A stretch of DNA of 64,000 nucleotides, taken from NCBI GenBank assembly GCA_963978905.1, contig OZ022259.1:28125994-28189993 (forward strand), written 5' to 3'. Source of the stretch: Trichostrongylus colubriformis. Lineage: Eukaryota > Nematoda > Chromadorea > Rhabditida > Trichostrongylidae. The translations under genes and the position numbers were made by a program. Positions 30,538-43,200 of this stretch are shown piece by piece; position 1 is the stretch's first letter, and each line of letters opens with the position of its first letter. Under the pieces are notes generated by a model. It had not been told where the DNA came from. It was given only the letters and a program-made list of their open reading frames with translations, and ran no database searches.

Positions 30538-30654
30538 GTCCTGAATAGCTATCCTGAATCAACTCATTCGTCAGAAAGGTTTTGTTTTGCAGCCCGGGGA
30601 GCCCACAAGCAGGTGATCTCGCGAATAATGGTGATCTTGTGTTTTCATGTTCTC

Positions 30655-30770
30655 ATGTTGTGTGATAGTGATGTTAATGATGCTTTTTTTTGATGATGTT
30701 AATTGATGTTTTTGACGGATGACTTTAATTGATGATGTTTTGACTTGCTTTAATTGATGTTTTTTGTTCC
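30655..30770 (+). repeat. Degenerate TGATGTT/AATTGATG repeats upstream of the transposase gene
   Basis: Several spaced copies of (A)ATTGATG(A)TGTTTT lie within the 500-base stretch between the transposase start and the right arm. They may be part of its promoter. A TATATA sequence lies near 30910 on both strands. Confidence 0.4.
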
Positions 30771-31055
30771 TGTGTACATATGATGTATATGCAAAGAAGA
30801 TACATGTACAAATGTGAAGAAAATGGAATAAAATGTTTTTGGCTATACCTCACCTTGCAGTTTTACAGCGAGTGCGATAGTTAGTGCTCTAAAAAGGCTT
30901 GCATACTGTATATAGTATGAAGTGTTAGAAGTGAAGTTATTACAGTGAAGAAACGGGAAATGATATATGTGTGTGTGACTTCTCGCAACAATTCGTTCTC
31001 TCGTACTTAGGCTCTCGACTTAATCAATGAATTTATGAACATCTTGGAAATACGG

Positions 31056-32703
31056 CCAATGCAGAGAAATCAGTTTATTAAAAAATGTAATAGAAACAAA
31101 TCATGCTACAAATTCTCCATGAAATACAGAGTGCATGGATCGAGAAGACTGTTCACCGCTTAACATTTCAGGACCACTGCCATACTTTTGCTTCACTGCG
31201 TTGGCGATTTAGGTCCCACCTGAAAAAGAAACGGCTCAACAAAAAAACATACGATAAAAAGTGATATCGTATGAGATAAAGCAGAGAAAACTGTACGCGT
31301 ATTCCACTATCTCAAACTGAAACTATAGAAAAACACTCAACATGAATCAATGGAAAAGGAATCACTTACTCGACAGCAATTGCCAAACCTACTCCACGAT
31401 ACCTCGCAATAGTGGCCCTGAAAGAAACTTAGAGTAAGTGAAAACTGAGGAAACCCTTAAGAGAAGAAAACTGAAGAGACAACAGAAACAAAGAAACTGA
31501 AGCATTTAAACGAACCTGATAGGAAGTATGCGATGAAATTGTGACAAAAAATCAGCAAGAAATCGGATACCATGCAATAAGAATACATCAGCTCTAAAAA
31601 AGGTGAAGAAAATATGGGTTACAAAAAAGAATCAAACATTAACAGCATCTAGAACGCATTATTAGGTAGACACATACTCTTATGAATCAATTACAAACGA
31701 GAACAAGCACGCTCAAACACACAACACACACATAAAACACACAACAAACACAAATCTAAAATACGAGCACGTTCCAGTAAAAAACACTGACAAATTAAAG
31801 CAATTGAAACAAACCTGGTCAGAAATCCGCACACATGATAAAACTGGGGCAAGACAACGGCAGAAAACCGAATCCCATTCAAAGAGAATACATCAACTCT
31901 GAAAAAGGTGTAAATACGAAGTAGTTACGATCAACAACATGAACAGCTAAACACACAAAACACACATAAAACACAAAAGAAACACTAATCTAAAATACGA
32001 GCACGTTCCAGTAAAAAACACTGACAAAATAAAGCAATTGAAACAAACCTGGTCAGAAATCCGCACACATGATAAAACTGGGGCAAGACAACGGCAGAAA
32101 ACCGAATCCCATTCAAAGAGAATACATCAACTCTGAAAAAGGTGTAAATATGAAGTAGTTACGATCAACAACATGAACAGCTAAACACACAAAACACACA
32201 TAAAACACAAAAGAAACACAAATTTAAAATATGAGCACGTTCACAGTAAAAAACACTGACAAAATAAAGCAATTGAAACAAACCTGGTCAGAAATCCGCA
32301 CACATGATAAAACTGGGGCAAGACAACGGCAGAAAACCGAATTCCATTCAAAGAGAATACATCAACTCTGAAAAAGGGTAAGCAATATATGGGTTACAAA
32401 TAAGCATCGAACATTAACAACATCAACAACAACATTTCGAAACGCAGTAGGTGCACGCATAGTAAATATGAAATAGTTACGATCAACAACATGAACCGCT
32501 AAACACACAAAACACACATAAAACACAAAAGAAACATAAATCTAAGATAAACACGCTCACACTAAACAAAATACCAGAGGAAATCCTGGCAGAAAGCCAA
32601 AATCGCAAAGTCGCAAAGTCGCAAAGTCGCAAAGTCGCAAAGTCGCAAAGTCGCAAAGTCGCAAAGTCGCAAAGTCGCAAAATCGCGGAGTCTGAACGCG
32701 GCC
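31056..32703 (-). repeat. Right terminal inverted arm of the Harbinger element
   Basis: Reverse complement of 25052-26667. The main difference is the 8-bp array: nine units between the caps here (about 32603-32690) against five in the left arm, which explains the extra 32 bases. The 234-bp tandem units are present in the same order. Confidence 0.92.
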
Positions 32704-32706
32704 TGA

Positions 32707-33320
32707 CGAAATCTCAGTTTATGCCGTGTTAAAGTGACACATCATGCTCACTCAGGATAAGCTCCCGATTCTTATCGTGCAGAAGGCTCTCACGGAGTTT
32801 AGTAATAGTATGAGGTGTACTCTTGAATCTGGGGATGGAAATATTTCATGAGAATTTGCTGTATTTCAACTGGAGTAGTTGAAGCGGAGAAGAAAAATTA
32901 CTTTTTCGGCAAACCCTGTAGAGATTCCTATCTGTTGGCATTACACTAGTAGCATCGGTGCAACATACCCAAAGAGGATGTGTAAAGCAACCGTTGGAAG
33001 GAGCAGTCGTCCTCATCGAGGAAGCATGCCAGAAATGGTACAAGTGAAGTGAAAGTTAGGAAAAATTCCAAAGCTGATGCGTAATAGCGATGTCGAGACG
33101 AGAAAAGCTGAAGCTATTGTGGAAGTGAGAACCACAACAAGAGACTGGTTGACCTCCTTATCCCGCTCAAAATTGGTGACCCCGTTCATAAAAACAAGGA
33201 AAGTTTGGAAGAGCCAGAAGAAAAAAAATGAAGCTCAAGTGATACGAAGATACAATATGCGCCCACGAAGAAAATCGAGACAACATGTTGGTCCAACGAA
33301 CGGCAGTATGAACCATTATG
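32707..33320. other. Right flank of the Harbinger element, no gene recognised
   Basis: The frame 33077-33361 (+) is basic and low in complexity, and part of it overlaps a dispersed repeat. I see no domain. Confidence 0.4.
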
Positions 33321-33422
33321 ATTCACTTTATTTTCTCTTTTTTGACTCAAGCCGCCAATAAAACTGTAGTGGAGTTACTGTGACGATAGAGCAAAAAGAC
33401 ACCACTGAACTACCTCAACACA
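33321..33422. repeat. Dispersed repeat, copy shared with 7855-7967
   Basis: See the partner at 7855. Ordered shared blocks (GACTCAAGCCGCCAATAAA, GTTACTGTGACGATAGAGCAA) on the same strand; AT-richer copy. Confidence 0.55.
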
Positions 33423-34212
33423 ATAAGGCGGAAATTTTATGGTGAAAACAACGTGAGCCGTTGTTTTTACCATAGAATAAAACAACGGGTTGCGTTTATG
33501 CGATTCTGCGATTCTGCGAGCCACTGCAAGAAGGTCTGCTGTTCGGCTCTTGCCATTCGAATTTTACCTTACGCTCTCCATTTTTCGGGCGTTAGCTTCG
33601 GCAGCCCGCTGGGGGAAGAGTACATGATATGACGGGTACAGAGTGGTCAAATGAGAATTCTCGCACTCACAGTGCTAACCGTTGGCAGCTATGATGCGAA
33701 GAAAACGAGGTGCAACAATTCAAGGGATTATGTGTTGCCCAAAATCTGCATTAGTCGTAAATAAGGCAAGCAACTGAAGAAACAAATCACAATCCATTAA
33801 ATCCATATAATGCCTTGTTATATTTAGTATCTGGAAATGTCCGAAGTGAAACAAGCAAATATACTCACATGAAAATTTGCAGATTTCGCAAACCAGTTCG
33901 AAAGGCCTTATTAGGGTTTAAGATAACGGAAACTCGAAGTTCAGTGTTTCAAGCTTTCTTTCTGATTTTTCTTCAGAGGCTAGACATCAAGCGTCTGCTT
34001 TCGTGATCGAACGATAGTCAACTGAAGAAGTAGGAAGTGAAAGTGAAGTGAACTGTGCTTTCAATTTACGGTCTTCTCAGATCTCTACGAGGCCATACCA
34101 AATTTCTCAGGCTTTGAATGCTCATTAAATTGTCCCCAACTTCTCTTTTCTTGTCACCTCGGCATTACTTGTCGATGTGATGTTTGATATGCCGCACGAG
34201 GTTTTTAATTGG

Positions 34213-34265
34213 AACCTTTATTTGTGGCCCAACGTTTCGACCGTTTGGTCTTCTTCAGAGGCCAG
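34213..34265 (-). ncRNA. Hammerhead-ribozyme-like motif of Penelope type
   Basis: The minus strand reads CTGAAGA, a hairpin GACC-AAAC-GGTC, then GAAA, which is the CUGANGA/stem II/GAAA core of a hammerhead. Outer arms TGGCC and GGCCA can pair as stem I. Stem III would be only one or two base pairs, as described for the minimal hammerheads of Penelope-like retroelements. No reverse transcriptase is nearby, so this is probably a solo fragment. Confidence 0.55.
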
Positions 34266-37200
34266 AAGATGGCTTGAAGCTCTCGATTTGTCAAGTACTC
34301 GAACAAGCGCCTCCTCCCTTCTAGCGTTTCGACATCATTTCGGGAAAGCTCTCAAGCAACTCAGTAACAGAACAACAAACTCACCGATGGTTCCACCGCT
34401 TGTGGGGAACGTGAGCTCACAGCCACAATAAGTACATATGTAGTGTTAGTATGAGTGGATGAGTCCTACTCGAGTCTCCAGGCAACATGACATCATGTTG
34501 TCTTGCACGTCACTCATACTATAGCTCGCATTTAGATAGGAGAGACAAAAGATCATTTGTAATAGACAAACACTCATTGCGGTTATTCATCTGTGGATTA
34601 CTTGGGGAGATCCAGAATGATTCCAGCACATTCCTTGATGAAATTTCCGTCTCGATCTCCAAGATCGTACACTTAAGATCATGGTCGTTCCCACTGTGCT
34701 CTTCAATCTTATGCTATGCTGGGTGGTGATAATATCATTCATTCTAAAGGGGTCGTTAAATTCTTTTTTGAGCGGCTCAAACGATTCTGCACTGTGGAGC
34801 TAGGCTATCCTATCAGCAGGAACTACGATCTCCTCATAAAATTCATTGTTCAGCCACTACCTTTCTATATGATATCATTGCCGTGTACTATGTGGAGCTC
34901 TTTACCCCGTAAGGAAATGCGGAATTCGAGACGATTATTTGAAGGCGGAGGCGGAGGACAATACCCGTCCAAAGTCTTCGGAAGAAACGTGCAATACGTG
35001 GATCTGCGTTTTTTCACTACAACTCGGTTCGTTCCCACTTAGTCTTCTTATAAGTGCATATTATTCAGGTCAGCTCATCGAGCACTACAAAGTGGTCTAT
35101 TCGAGTTTTCAAAAAGCTAGCTTTTTGCACCCGCATGCATGAAGTGCCAATGGGCACTCGCGAGCGAGCGACGCCCGCTACAATTATGACCAGGCGGCAA
35201 AGCTGCCGCCAACATAGCTCAGCATCTCATAGAGCTGCTATCTTACTCAAAATTTATGAAATTGGGTTTTTATTCTTTAGTGACGATATTGATTGTTTAG
35301 GTATCAATTTGCCAATTTGCAATGGTAGTTCTCATCTATGATTGATTGGGAACATGTTTATTTAAGTTTCAACGATCTTACTTCTTTCAAGAAAAATTTT
35401 AGCTGTTTCGGTGGACTGTATCATAAATGTTTTATGTACGTAGATAAGGCTGATACGCATTTTTTCGAAAACTTAACGCGGGTCCTGTACATGGCGGAAT
35501 TGGAAAGTTTTTGTGTTGTACCGAACCGCTTCTATGGCCCTATCCGCTGCAGAAATGCCACACAATTTTGGCGACCCACGAATGATGCATAAACAGTTGT
35601 CCCTCACGCCCTCCAGAAAGGCGAACCAACCAGTTAACCGAGACTTGCTTTGCTGCTTGTTTACTTCCCGAGGAACTACTCGTAATAGTTCTGATTAACA
35701 AACGTCACTGTTGTGTAACCTTGATTTGCGGTGTTTCCTAAAAATAGCTGATCTCCGGTCACCAATGAAGATTGGGGTTCGGGATCGCCATCCATACATC
35801 GGGATTTGCAAGTGGCGGTAATGTGTGCCAACAATGCCAATCAAAAGATGAATGTGCGCCCTGCAAGCAAACAGTGGCATAGCGTTTTTGTCGAAACCGG
35901 AATATGTCACAAGTTTTAGAATGGACGCCACAAGGCACCAAAGTTCGAGCGAGTCATGAGTGTCGAAAACAGTGAATGCTCGTCTCCGTTTTTTTGCAAA
36001 TTATCTTATATCCTCACCGAAGCGCACCGATATTTACTTATTCATCCGTTTATGAGATTATTAATTCAAGTCCCTTAGTTTTTCACGCGTTTTATTTTCC
36101 ATAGTGGGACTCCGATCGGGGCTATTGCTTGTTCTTGTGGGACACTTGTGTACAACAAAGAAATAATGTTCCGTTGCGCCATATGACTAAGTAACGTCGT
36201 TTTTTCGAACGAAAATTTTTTCTATTAAATCAAGGTTTGTGCAACAAGTAATATACCACTCGGAAGAGATTTTTTGTCCTAAAAAAGATGTTTAATTTTG
36301 GACTTTGCTAGAACAGGTCGATTTCAGGTTGACGAAGGGGGAGGTCTAGCTGACAAAAAACCGACCGGATCGGCAAATAGTTAGAACACTATGTTTCACT
36401 TCAGGAAACCAACCAATCATTTGTCCATACTTATTCTTAGCTTAGACCTGGGTTGCAAGTTCCATCAATTGGCTGATCAAGGAGTCGTGTCGTTTTTTTT
36501 CCAAATTTGGTTTTTCCGCCAGAACTCTGTGATTTTTTACAGTTTCGTCGAATAAGGACTCATTTTTGAATTAGCATATCTTTCTCCAATTTCGCGGTGC
36601 CTTTAGAACTTTTGAAAAATTATCACACTTTTTCTTTCGCATGGATACCTTCAATAAATGAGCTTATCATCATTATATCGGGTAGTAGTGCGGCCTCTCT
36701 CCATCGATGGTACCGTACTAACACTACTAGAGATTAGAATTTTATAAGCTCGTGGATCAAGTTGTGGACTGTTCTTCTACATGAACCCACTTCTTTACTC
36801 TATCTTGACGTTAAAGTCGAGAAGTGTACGGGAGGGTGGTAGGCGGTCAATATGCCTGTGGAAAGGGATATATCAGAAAGCCATTGATCTGCCTTTTTTC
36901 CGTTTTTTAGCTGATACACAATTCTGTTGATAGTCGACGGTGGCGAGTTGAAGAATTTCTTCGTGTACTGGGCGCTTAGTTACGGGTCCTGCATAACATC
37001 GGGAAAGTGGCAAGTTGGTAAAAATGTCCACATTTTTCCCAACACGGTCTGTCTGCGTCGAACAAGGTTGCGACGCTTTGTCGGTCTGCTTCGTATTAGT
37101 TCGGCAGCAGGAGAAGGGGAATAGGCAAGTAACCATACCTAGCCACCCACAAGAGGAGGATCACAGTGGGCGAATTTCTATTCTGACCGGTGAATTTAGA

Positions 37201-38042
37201 GTGTTGGTAATGGTGAATTCGGAATATCTGAGACCAGATGACGATGTAGCGAGGACGAAGCAAAGGTCGCGTCCGTTCAGAGTGGTCACCTTCAATCAAA
37301 AACAGTTCCTGTGTAGCAGCCTTGTCCTATTACCTGATTGCTGTAATAGCGAGAATAATAGCACCTTTCAGGTCGTGCACATTCTAATGAATAGCCTTCG
37401 CTAAGAAGCAGATTTTAAATTGGTGACAAAATGCCTAACCTTTTCGTTTCATTGCGCACATGTGCTGTGGTCAGCAAATCACGTGCTCAAATGGTATCAA
37501 AATTTTTTTCGATGCTCCGATATTTACCAAACTATTTATTTATTATATTACTTTTTTGATAGGACCTCCATAACATCAAAACAACGAAGAGTGCACAAAG
37601 GTGCAACCACAAATGTAGCGAATCAGTTTATGTTACTATCTCTAGAAACATGAATGGAAGGTAAGCACATGGTGCATAGCCTACCCATTATCGAGTGTTC
37701 ATCGATTGCCCCATGATTGTGCCCAATCTTCAAGTGTTAGATGAGTGAAGTTTTCAGTCATCGATATTGACTTCAGCTGAACACACAAGGAATGCCGTTC
37801 CGTTGACCTTTTTCATAATGACCGAGTTGACATGTGGTGATTGATCGGCTGCAAAGTCATATCACTTAATTTTGGACACAAGTAGTCCTTAGAGTTTCTC
37901 AAAAGTCAAGATCCCCACTCAGCGAAAGAAAGTTGAGGAAAACTGAAAACTTTTCAGGGAAAATAGAGGAAGTTGCAAAAAAAGAGAATATCTGCTCTGC
38001 ACCTTTATTCCATTAGTGTCCGTCTGCACGGGTTTGATTTAA
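34266..38042. other. 3.8 kb without a recognised gene
   Basis: Frames up to 129 codons exist (37015-37404 +) but carry no domain or exon-like boundaries I can defend. Near 35700 and 36240 short inverted matches (TGTAACCTTGATTT / AAATCAAGGTTTG) hint at another fold-back. Confidence 0.35.
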
Positions 38043-38419
38043 AGGAATCGTCCACGGAAAGTTTTTATGTTGCCCGTACATTTACGTTGTATTTACTTGA
38101 TGTGGGCCGCATGCAAAGTTTCACGAAAAAAAAGTGAATCCGGCTGACATACAGCTCCTCAAATTATTGGCCGGGTGGGTGGGGCCTCCGAGCAAAACCC
38201 ACTCCGTCGTAAGCCGCGGTCAGTGACGCACTGTAGGAACAGAAAGTTACGTTAACAGTCCCACTCTTCGCTCTCAGCCGCGGCGGACGATGGACCTGGC
38301 CTTTTACTCGGAGGCCTCGCCCACCCGGCCAAGAATTTGGGGAGCTGTATCTCAGCCAAATTCTCACTTTTTCGCGTGAAAATTTGCATACGACTCTTAT
38401 CAGGCAAAGGACGATCCCT
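38043..38419. mobile_element. piggyBac-like fold-back element (copy 2)
   Basis: TTAA at 38039-38042 and 38420-38423. Ends AGGAATCGTCC and, inverted, AGGGATCGTCC. The inner arms share GCTGTATCTCAGCC and GGCCGGGTGGG-type blocks with each other, and less closely with copy 1 at 18585. 377 bp, no transposase. Confidence 0.82.
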
Positions 38420-38699
38420 TTAAACATATAGATGGCCAGACGAATAGATACCCAGCGAAATGGAAATTTTCAAAAATGTGGGACTCTCTGGAGGCGGGGT
38501 CACTTGGTGGGCGGAGTTTCCACCGTTGCGCCTGGCACAAGGCGCTATGGCAAAATGCAGCTCGAAATGACACCTAACCTGAATAACCTTATGCACGTTA
38601 TTTATTACCAGTTGGCGGGCGCACACTACTGTGCGCGAAACACCATGTGCGTCAGTAGGTCGGCCTGTATTGCTCTTTTTCTTGAGGACAGAGTATTTC

Positions 38700-39650
38700 A
38701 GTGCACACCCAGCCCACCGTGGGCGGAGCTTAAATTAGTCCATGTGTGGTCTTCACTTCTTGTCCCATGCTCTACCCATCCAAACTTGTCCCCATCTCCA
38801 CAGGTCGTTTTTCATGTAACGTCCAAGCTCCGCCCACCAATTTAAATGCTTCGCCCACTATGCCCTGCATTCTTTCCTGATCTTCAGAAACTCATCCCTG
38901 ACCTTGATCCATCTTCTCCCTATGTTTGGGGCACATTCGAACCCAATCAACAACTTTTGAACATTCCACGACGGCCCCGCCCATTATGGGCGGAGCTTAA
39001 CTTGGTCCATGTGTGGTCTTTACTTAGTGTCCCATGCCCTACCCATACCGCATTTGTCCCCATCTCCACGGGTCGTTTTTCATGTAACGTCCAAGCTCCG
39101 CCCACCACTTTAAATGCTTCGCCCACTGTGCCCTGCATTCTTTCCTGACCTTCAAAAACTCATCCCTGACCTTTATCCATCTTCTCCCTATGTTTGGGGC
39201 ACATTCGAACCCAATCAACAATTTTTGAACATTCCACGACGGCCCCGCCCATTATGGGCGGAGCTTAGCTTGGTCCATGTGTGGTCTTTACTCAGTGTCC
39301 CATACCCTACCCATACCGCATTTGTCCCCATCTCCACAGGTCGTTTTTCATGTAACGTCCAAGCTCCGCCCACCACTTTAAATGCTCCGCCCACTGTGCC
39401 CTGCATTCTTTCCTGACCTTTAGAAACTCATCCCTGACCTAAATCCATCTTCTCCCTACGTTAGGAGCACATTCGAACCCAATCAACAGTTTTGGGCTGA
39501 AAGCCAAACATTCCAGTGCACGCCCCGCCCCCGTGGGCGGAGCTTAATTTGGTCCATGTGTGGTCTTTACTTCCTGTCCCATGCCCTACCCATACCACAC
39601 TTCCTCATCTGCACAGGTCGTTTTTCATATGATACCTAATTTCGTGACAG
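38700..39650 (+). repeat. Tandem repeat of a ~268-bp unit, about 3.5 copies
   Basis: Units at about 38700, 38968, 39236 and 39508. Shared markers: GGGCGGAGCTTAA, GGTCCATGTGTGGTCTTTACT, CACAGGTCGTTTTTCATGTAACG, TTTCCTGACCTT and GGGGCACATTCGAACCCAA. The two middle units are nearly identical. The 100-codon frames inside (38846-39148 and 39114-39416) are the same repeat translated and are not taken as genes. The array ends in GACAGACGGAGGGACAAACG and then (GGGATA)n near 39690. Confidence 0.88.
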
Positions 39651-39705
39651 ACGGAGGGACAAACGGCTTAGCGCTTTATATATAGTAGGGATAGGGATAG
39701 GGATC

Positions 39706-40238
39706 ATAACACGGCAATCAGTGCTTTCTTCTTAATTCCTATACTTTCACAAGGATGCTGATTTTGGTTAAAACGGACGGATGCTGATGATGCGGTCGAA
39801 GGTATTGAGCCCGAAAATCTTATGTGAGTACATATACGATGCCGTTCGATTCGGTATCCCTGTGACAACGTGGCATCAGGCACTAGGCGAGAGTCACTTA
39901 TTTAAAACCTCCTTGTTTGCTTTTCGACTTTCTACACTATCGCCTACAACGATAACTTTCTTTGGAGAAGCCCGAGATGCCCGTGAGCGGTCTTTGCCAC
40001 CATGTTGTTAATGGAAAGATGAAGCAAGAAAGTACATAATCCAGTGTAATGATACTGTAAGCTGAGTTAATGTCCTCTCCTATTCCAGCCCCATCGCTGC
40101 CTAATGTGTGCTTTGTCGGTGACGTGGAGCGGTCGGGGCGCGGTCCGGCTGCTCCCATTCCTCCTGCTCTCTTCATACAGATATCTCTATCGTCACATTT
40201 GCAAGCTATCCTTACCAGGCATCTATTCTGTTCTTTCA
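39706..40238 (+). other. Upstream region of the four-exon gene
   Basis: No coding signal. A strong TTCTTTCAG acceptor at 40231-40239 lies 26 bases before the ATG at 40266, a spacing typical for spliced-leader trans-splicing or for a 5' untranslated exon in nematodes. Confidence 0.4.
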
Positions 40239-40265
40239 GCCGAACCCCCCTAACCCAGTCTCAAA

Positions 40266-43200
40266 ATGGTAGCCGAAAATCGTCAATCGAGCATCGAAGA
40301 TGACATCGATCAGCTGAAATTTTTCACTTATCCAGCGAACGACATCAACCACAACAGTAAATGCTCGTTGAATAGTCCAGGTGGGTAACGAGGTTACGAA
40401 TTTGACATCTGTCACATCCTACCCCGCGCTTTGCCTAAATATGGCCAGTGATCAGTCACTGTCACTAATGAGACATTTGTTTGTGACTGGCATTATTATT
40501 GCCACCAAGTGTTACCTTCAAAAACCCGTTATAAACATGTTCACATTTTTTCTTTATTTTTATTTTCGGGCTAACTTTCTACTGAGTTATCGATTTCTCA
40601 AATAGTTCTATGGACATATGCTTTGCTTTTTGTTGCACGTACATAATTTCTATTGATCGAAGCTTTTCGATGACGCAAGTTTGAATATTCCAATGATACA
40701 ACTATTGAAATTACATTTTGTGTGTGATCATATGTATTGGGCAAGTCCATTCTGCTGACATCCAGTACTGAATACTGATGTAGTATCAAATATTCCGACA
40801 CATTTTAAAACAACACTGAGCAGGTAGTGCAGTTATCCAAGGGGTTATGTCACATTTGCACGGCCTCGTTATCATATTCCCGGCGCTTCCTGACTTGAGG
40901 TAGGGGGCATTATTCTACACGGTTGCCATGTCATAAATATGTGCCATTCTTATAACAAGTTGCGCATCTAAGCATTTTGGAGAGGTCTCTGAGGATTCAG
41001 TCCACACACTCAGGCGTATAACAAAAGAAATCTAAATGTGAGGTAATTTTAACGATATCAAAACCTGCTCAGCTCATGTTAAGATTGAAATGTGAATTAG
41101 CACGCTAAAGGCACATTCCAGGATTATTGGGATATCACATCTTCTGCCGTGGATGGACAGTTCGACCCAAGCCACGTGGGCTATACCTTTACCGAGGCGT
41201 GGGTGTCAGTTCCTGGAGCGCGCAGAGCCAAAGAATGCAGCGCAACAGCTCGGCCCCGCCTACCCCAGCCGCGGGTCTGCCTTTACTCTTCGACTCTTAT
41301 CTTTGACATAGGTAGACCAGCTACGTAGCCAAGATCATGAAAGTGGCAGTAAAGCAATCGCCTCGTGAAGTGAACCCACTACTTAAGCAAGCATTACCTC
41401 GTTTACTTTGGTACTTATGGTCTAGGTTCATTGTAATTTGTATCCACACGAATTTGCACGTGTAATAAATATATATATAATATATACTACTGAGTGACCA
41501 CCCCACACTAAGCACCGGAATACTTGCCACCCCCGGCTGGGGTGGGCGGAGCCGAGCTATTGCGCTAGATTCTTTGGCTCTGCACGCTCCAGGAACTGAC
41601 ACCCACGCCTCGGTAAAGGCACAGCCTACGTGGCTTGGGTCGAACTATCCATCCACGGCAGGAGATGTGATATCCCATTAATCCTGGAATGTGTCTTTAA
41701 GCTAAAGTCCTTGCGGTGATGCTCATAGAGGCTCTTTGAGCCCACAAGGTTAGGTCGATTAGCTCAACAGGAATCTCTCATGTAGGCTGATATTTGAAAC
41801 AATACCAAGGGTTGCGGGCCGCCCGTAGCCCTCCAGTCATCGATTGGTTTTGAGTTCAAATCTCGCACTCCAATCATCATTCTATATGCTTCCAACCTCC
41901 AACCTTTCCTTCGGATCGGCAGCATAGATCGAAAGCCGCACAGATGCATGGATATTGCGAGCTCATTACTCGCCACATGTACCTCTTTTCTATTGATCTT
42001 CGGATCTTTTGCCTTGATCCATAATGTTACGAGCGTTTCCTGCTGAAATCTCCTCTTAACTTGCCACTATCGTGGTCTCTACATCCATGTGGGCCCCACA
42101 GTTATCTAGGAGGGCGGATATTTTGAACTTTCAGCCTATATGGGTATATGTAGCCACTCTATATAGCTACTCTATATAACTACTGAAACCATGCAGTCGC
42201 CTCTTCAGGATTTTCGGGAGGTACCTCAATCAGTTTACATTAACTTGAAGATCCGCTTTCCGGGCTTAAACGCGGATGGCCGCGCTGATCCTATTCGAAA
42301 TGAAGTGGCACAAGATATATCTTCAGCTACTCTTCCCCTCGCCTAGTCTCCGCTCTAGCTCGTTCGTGCTACGCCGGTAGTCCACGCTGAGGAGAGCCGT
42401 TTCTTTGCGCGATACGTAGAGCCAGTGTTATGAACTCATGTCAGTTCGGTATGCGTCATCAGAAAAACCTGAAAAAAACTTGAGATTGAAAACCGCATGA
42501 TCCAGGCTTCTTGTTTATGTTTATCGTCGAAACTTACTGGAATGTTCTAAAGCCAAATCACAAATAAATGGTACTGGGCGTAGCACACTGCTGCGGAGGC
42601 CTCCATCAGTCAATATCGTTTTTTTAATAGAATATGAATCCTCGTGATATTGCCCAGAAACAGTTCACTGCTTTGAGAGGGCGTTACAACTATAATAACT
42701 TCACTAGCGGGGGGACTTTCTCTCGGATCAGTCACTGATGTATCTACTGGCGGGATCGTTATTGATGTGAAATCAACTAGATTACTGGGGAGCTGGTATA
42801 GTCGTGTCTCGTACTTGCGGCAGGTTCTTGTGACCTTTCATATGGCGAAGGGCATCACAACCGGCTAACGTAGGTTTTAGTTGAAGGTCTGGTGGTACGG
42901 TCACTGTGGAGTTGAGGACGTCTACAAAAGCAAAAAAAAAATAACAACAGTATATGCTTTGATGGAGCATTTATTTTTTCGATTCATACACGACCATCAA
43001 GCTTTTCGCTGCTTTCTGCTTCAAAGAGCCATTCACTGATGCTTTCTCTGCGAGGCTGGATTTCTTGCTTCCTTGTTTTTCTTTCTTTTGTTCTCTTTTG
43101 TTCTTATTTTCTTTTGGAGAATTCTTCTTGCAGATACTGTTCTCTTGGTCAAAAATGCATGTCGCTCGTCATATTAAATAGTGAATAAGTAGATAAATAA

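Larger units (their letters stand above)
25052..32703. mobile_element. PIF/Harbinger DNA transposon, 7.65 kb, with terminal inverted arms of 1.6 kb
   Basis: Outer ends GGCCGCGTTCAGAC in inverted orientation, flanked by TGA on both sides (25049-25051 and 32704-32706), a 3-bp duplication as in Harbinger. The arms 25052-26667 and 31056-32703 are near-identical inverted copies. The core holds the two genes typical of the superfamily: a MADF (Myb-like) protein on the plus strand and a DDE transposase on the minus strand, converging 79 bases apart. The near-identity of the arms suggests recent movement or ongoing gene conversion between them. Confidence 0.93.

Noticed and set aside
38846..39416. 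Two related 100-codon frames as a duplicated gene
   Set aside because: They are the same register of a non-coding tandem repeat, with matching frames on the other strand.
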